From Distichodus sexfasciatus (lineage: Eukaryota > Chordata > Actinopteri > Characiformes > Distichodontidae), in assembly GCA_032718565.1 (NCBI GenBank), contig JAVGVS010000057.1, positions 1,288,401 through 1,352,400 on the forward strand: 64,000 nt of DNA, read 5' to 3'. Both the position numbers and the translations under genes were made by a program. Below are positions 60,331 to 64,000 of this stretch, one piece after another; position 1 is the first letter of the stretch; every line of letters begins with the position of its first letter. The notes beneath the pieces were generated by a model. That model was not told the origin of the DNA, did not search any database, and saw only the letters and a program-made list of their open reading frames with translations.

Positions 60331-63214
60331 ACACACTTTCTACTGCTTTCATTTGTCATTTATGTGTAGATCTTGTTTAAACAGTCTTATTAGATATTCG
60401 CTGCGGTTTGTCTGTGTTGTCGATTCTACTATAATTGCACTGTTTGTTTTTATAATACGATTGATTTACATTAGTAACACTCATTTATTAATGCGTTATT
60501 GTTTTAGTAGTCACTTTTGTCATAGTTTGGAACTTTATTTTTATTTGTAACAGTGATTTGCGTGCTGGTGGAGCACGTGGGGATTCACGGCCCCCGCTTA
60601 TATAGCAGAATATTAATAATAATAAATATTGATGTTAAATAATATTAACTTCATTAATAGAGAGTGCATTTAATTAATTAATTTTACGTTGATTTAAATA
60701 ATTTAATTAATTTAATCATATTTTTCCTTATTTCTGGAGTAAATATTAACATCAGTTATTATAATAATGCATATGATTAGCGCATGTTCAAACGGATTTC
60801 TTCTATTGGTAGTATTAGGGGTGGACGTAAATGCTTTGGCTGCAGGTTTCTCATTTTTAATTTGTATAGTGACTGGTGGTGCAATTCTCTGATAATTTGT
60901 AAGCATTTAATTAATGCCGACTTCAGTACAGAAAAGAGTGATGCTGTTGAATTTGGAAGTGCTTGTAGAAGGACATCATCAGGATGTAGTTCTCTGTCTT
61001 AGTTTTTACCCTAAAGTCTCACCTTTATCTGCAATTATCCTGTATATTATTATGTAGTTGGATTGAATTTTAGAACCCCAGTCTTACTAGCAGGAACAAG
61101 CCACTCGAGTCGTGGAACTTTCCAGTGTGACTCTCACATGACCGTGCTGAGGACAGGATTCTAATCCTCTCTGCCTCCTTTACAAAGATGCTTGCTTATT
61201 ACAAGCCTTACAAACACATTCCAAAAAAGGGTGAAATTTGTGCCAGACGAGGGGCTTACATGGCGAAGACGTCCGTCAAAAGCAACTAAGTTAATTTTTC
61301 CTTGGATTTTTATTAATGATTTTGTGTAGGCGCAACATGTCGCATGCTACTGGGGATTTAGGGCTGAGGACTTTGTGAATGGGTTGGCAAGGAAATGGAC
61401 TGTGTGCACTTTGATGCCTTTCATCAAGCTTTTGGCTTGAGAACAAGGACCGCACACAAAGAGCTGTCTCGCTCTTCATTATGCACTCTATTTAACGGGG
61501 AGTAGTGATATGATGTAAAATGTGCTGAATGATTTTTTTTTTCCTGAACAAATTGTGGGTATATTTCCTATATGCTGGCATTAAGAGTCATGACATTTAT
61601 TGTACCAATGGGCATTGCCAAGGAAGTTTGACTCTGATTATAGAAATAATCAAACTGGCAGTGTTGCAGACCTGTAAAATATAGTGCTACAGTTGCAGAT
61701 GGTGAACTGGCAGTGTGAAAAGCCAAAACTACTTTTCATTCATTGTGACTTGTATTTGAATCTTTCTGTTCATTACTCTCAAAAGCACTAGCATCTTCAC
61801 ACAGTGGTTGGCAGGCGAAACTAAATGGAACGAAAACTGAAAACCATGCATGAGTTCTTTGTAAGACAGCATGATTTTCCACCTTTTTTGGCTGTGCGGC
61901 TTTTGAGTTTTTCCCGTGAGCTCAAACGTCAGACCCAGGGGACGTGAGGTATAGTTAGATCAGATAACGCAGAAGCCGGCTGCATGTCTTCTTGGTAGGG
62001 TGGATCCCAAATTGTTTTTCTCTATCTCTGACACGCACATATCTGTAAAAGCTGGTGGGGAAGATACTTGAGTGTGGTGGTGAATGGCATTCGAGGAGCA
62101 GCTGTGGTGATTCTAGCGCTTTTATTGCTTCCATTTATATTCCCATTAGCGAAGTTCTAAATTCTGGGTTCTTGTTCATCTTCCTTTTTGTCTGTCTGGG
62201 GAATTGGTCTGTAGGGGAACTCTTCTCTTCTCAATGTGAACTTTGGTTCCCCTTTCAGTTGCACAGCTGTTGGAGATTTAAAAAAAATCCGGGTTTACCT
62301 GATGCACTGTACGATGACCTGGTTTGCCATTCAGCAACATCTAGTGGTTAGCGAGAGACTTTACTGCAAAGAAAGGTCAAACAGTAAAATCTGCATGACC
62401 TGCTGGAGTCTTAAACCCTAGGTAACCAACAGGCGGATCAGACAGACTATTCGATTTTTATAGCATTTTTCTAGTATACGCTGGACACCTTTTTCATGTT
62501 TATGTTAGTCGAATTTTAAGAAATTGATTTTGTCTTTTCTGTAATCAATGCATGTACATAGGAAATGCTACCCAGGCCATCCACATGTGTATTGTTTATT
62601 TATTTCTTTTTCTTTCTGAAACTTAAAAATGTGTGCCTTATTTTACTTAAAATGAGAAAAGAATATTATAATTTTTTTATCAGTTCAAAGTGAACACAAA
62701 CAGAGTGTTTGAAAAAATACAGACACCTATGTTCTTTATTTTAGTGACTGTGGGTCCAGACGTACAAACATTAATATGACTACTAGACTACTTCAGAATA
62801 TATGGCACTGAACTGTAATGCATGTTAGACCTTTGCTTGAAGAAATGTTCTCAATTTGGTCCTCTTGTAACTTTAGTTGAATAACCCCGGTCTAAATATA
62901 TGTACAAACCATGTTAGATTTAAAATGCTTTATATTTCACTTGCACAATATTGCTGGAGAATGAAGTTGGTGAGAGCTAAAGAAGCTGGACGTGGTAAGG
63001 CCGGAGAAATGTCACAGAAGGTCGTTGCCAGGGATTTGCTGATCTACGTGACTCCTGCAGCGTACGCCTGTAGAACACCTGGAGACATAATGGCCTTGGG
63101 CACCTCGGCTGCATGGTCTGGATGATTTTTACTCTGGCGTTGCATATCCTCCTCTCTGCTATGTTCACTAAAAACATGATCAGCATGTTGAGATTAAATA
63201 GCAGCAGCTGGGAA
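60331..63214. other. possible first intron of the 60.2-kb gene, no exon recognised
   Basis: AT-rich unique-looking DNA. Short open frames at 62055-62351 and 62877-63125 resemble no family I know, and the second lacks convincing splice borders. Confidence 0.4.
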
Positions 63215-63940
63215 CTAGGGCTGGGCTCTTCGTGAAGTGTTAAAATCGACATTCAGAATTTCGACTCAATCTTGCACATGATGATTATCTCAGTTATTTT
63301 AAAAACTCTGTTAATACTCTTATGACTGGTTTCTTGAACATGGATGAAGCCTAGTCCTGGACTAAGTTGCAGTACCAATGGAGATTTACCACTGACACTC
63401 AAAGCTAAGTCTACAACTAGGCTTAATTCTAGACTGGGAAACTGGTCGCCAAAGAGTATCATGTCTATAAACAGCCCAAAAATCCAGCTTTCATATTGAC
63501 AGTACAGATGATCCCCGAGTTACGATGGTTCAACGATTTATCGATCTTATGAAGACGATAGCGATACGACAAAATTGTAAAAATATTTGAATTTTTGCAC
63601 AACATAACAGCGAATGTGGTATGATGGCGTTGGGACGCTGCTGGGATATTCGCCTCACTCTCAGTAGCGATTGAGAGGGTTCAGTTTTCACGGGGTTAAA
63701 GGATGTATTTTTATGTATTTTGGTGTTTCAAAGCCCAATTTTAGTGGAAAAAGACTTCCAAATGCCCAAGTACGTCTCCTGCTGGTGGTGGTAGTGATTA
63801 TTGGTACTGTAGTATTTCTAGACTTACAGTATTTTCGAGTTACGATGGGGTACATACTTAAAAACAAAATAGAATAATTGTTGAGGTAAAATGTTCAGTT
63901 AATCGTGATATTGATTCGAGATGATATTGCCCAGCCCTAG
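63215..63940. mobile_element. hAT-like element with 12-bp TIRs, apparently interrupted
   Basis: The start 'ctagggctgggc' and end 'gcccagccctag' are perfect inverted repeats 726 bp apart. Flanks ctgggaac and gtgggagc match at 6 of 8 positions, consistent with a decayed 8-bp duplication. The middle (about 63508-63850) has two 'cgagttacgatgg' blocks, suggesting a second repeat inserted inside. Confidence 0.7.
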
Positions 63941-64000
63941 TGGGAGCATTTCATGTTCAGCAAATGATTAACTAAATAAGTCTGGTTAAAGGAAGACGAC

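Noticed and set aside
62055..63125. Open frames as exons of the 60.2-kb candidate gene
   Set aside because: No recognisable domain or conserved peptide, and no convincing acceptor/donor pairs.
1..64000. tRNA or rRNA genes
   Set aside because: tRNA-like heads occur only as parts of SINEs with degraded A/B boxes and non-tRNA bodies; no full cloverleaf gene was found by eye.

Overview
The window is nuclear DNA from a vertebrate, most likely a teleost fish. The evidence is short exons with GT/AG borders scattered through long introns, many tRNA-derived SINEs, Tc1-type and hAT-type DNA transposon remnants, an L2-like LINE, and long CT, CA and TA microsatellites. I see no bacterial, viral or CRISPR features. 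The species cannot be named from the sequence.

From the left edge to about 36.5 kb (+ strand) lies most of one gene, dlg1 (discs large 1/SAP97), a membrane-associated guanylate kinase scaffold. The 5' exons (L27 region) lie upstream of the window. Twenty coding exons can be placed: the pre-PDZ1 linker (3335), PDZ1 (5417, 7806), PDZ2 (8815, 10042), a glutamine-rich linker (14195), PDZ3 (16035, 16517), SH3 (20088, 20294), HOOK (21426), two alternative HOOK inserts (25863 and 26150), a common HOOK exon (29567), and the guanylate-kinase-like domain (32280 to 36479). The residues point to DLG1 rather than DLG2, DLG3 or DLG4. Thirteen exons are clean. Seven (PDZ1, PDZ2 and several GUK exons) carry clusters of small insertions and deletions, with sharp borders to clean sequence. 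I read these as probably unpolished assembly patches, but partial decay of the gene cannot be excluded.

The 3' flank (36.5-39.2 kb) holds the dlg1 3' UTR with three possible poly(A) signals and a 1.1-kb polypyrimidine tract. At 42.4-42.75 kb on the minus strand is a copy of the NCBP2-AS2 small-protein gene, which lies close to DLG1 on human 3q29. Its frame is also broken by single-base losses. A candidate promoter and first exon of an unidentified plus-strand gene lies at 60.16-60.33 kb.

The rest is introns and intergenic DNA full of repeats. These include one tRNA-derived SINE family (14 of 16 pieces in the same orientation), a second SINE family, a frameshifted L2-like LINE with two further 3' ends of the same type, a hAT-like element with perfect 8-bp target duplications, nested MITEs, a foldback element beside the poly-Q exon, a 22-bp minisatellite next to an SH3 splice donor, a 24-bp minisatellite that seems to have arisen inside a transposon, and a 175-bp triplication. 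I found no convincing new biological system. The most useful leads are the reading-frame logic of the paired HOOK exons, the poly-Q expansion and the patchy exon damage.
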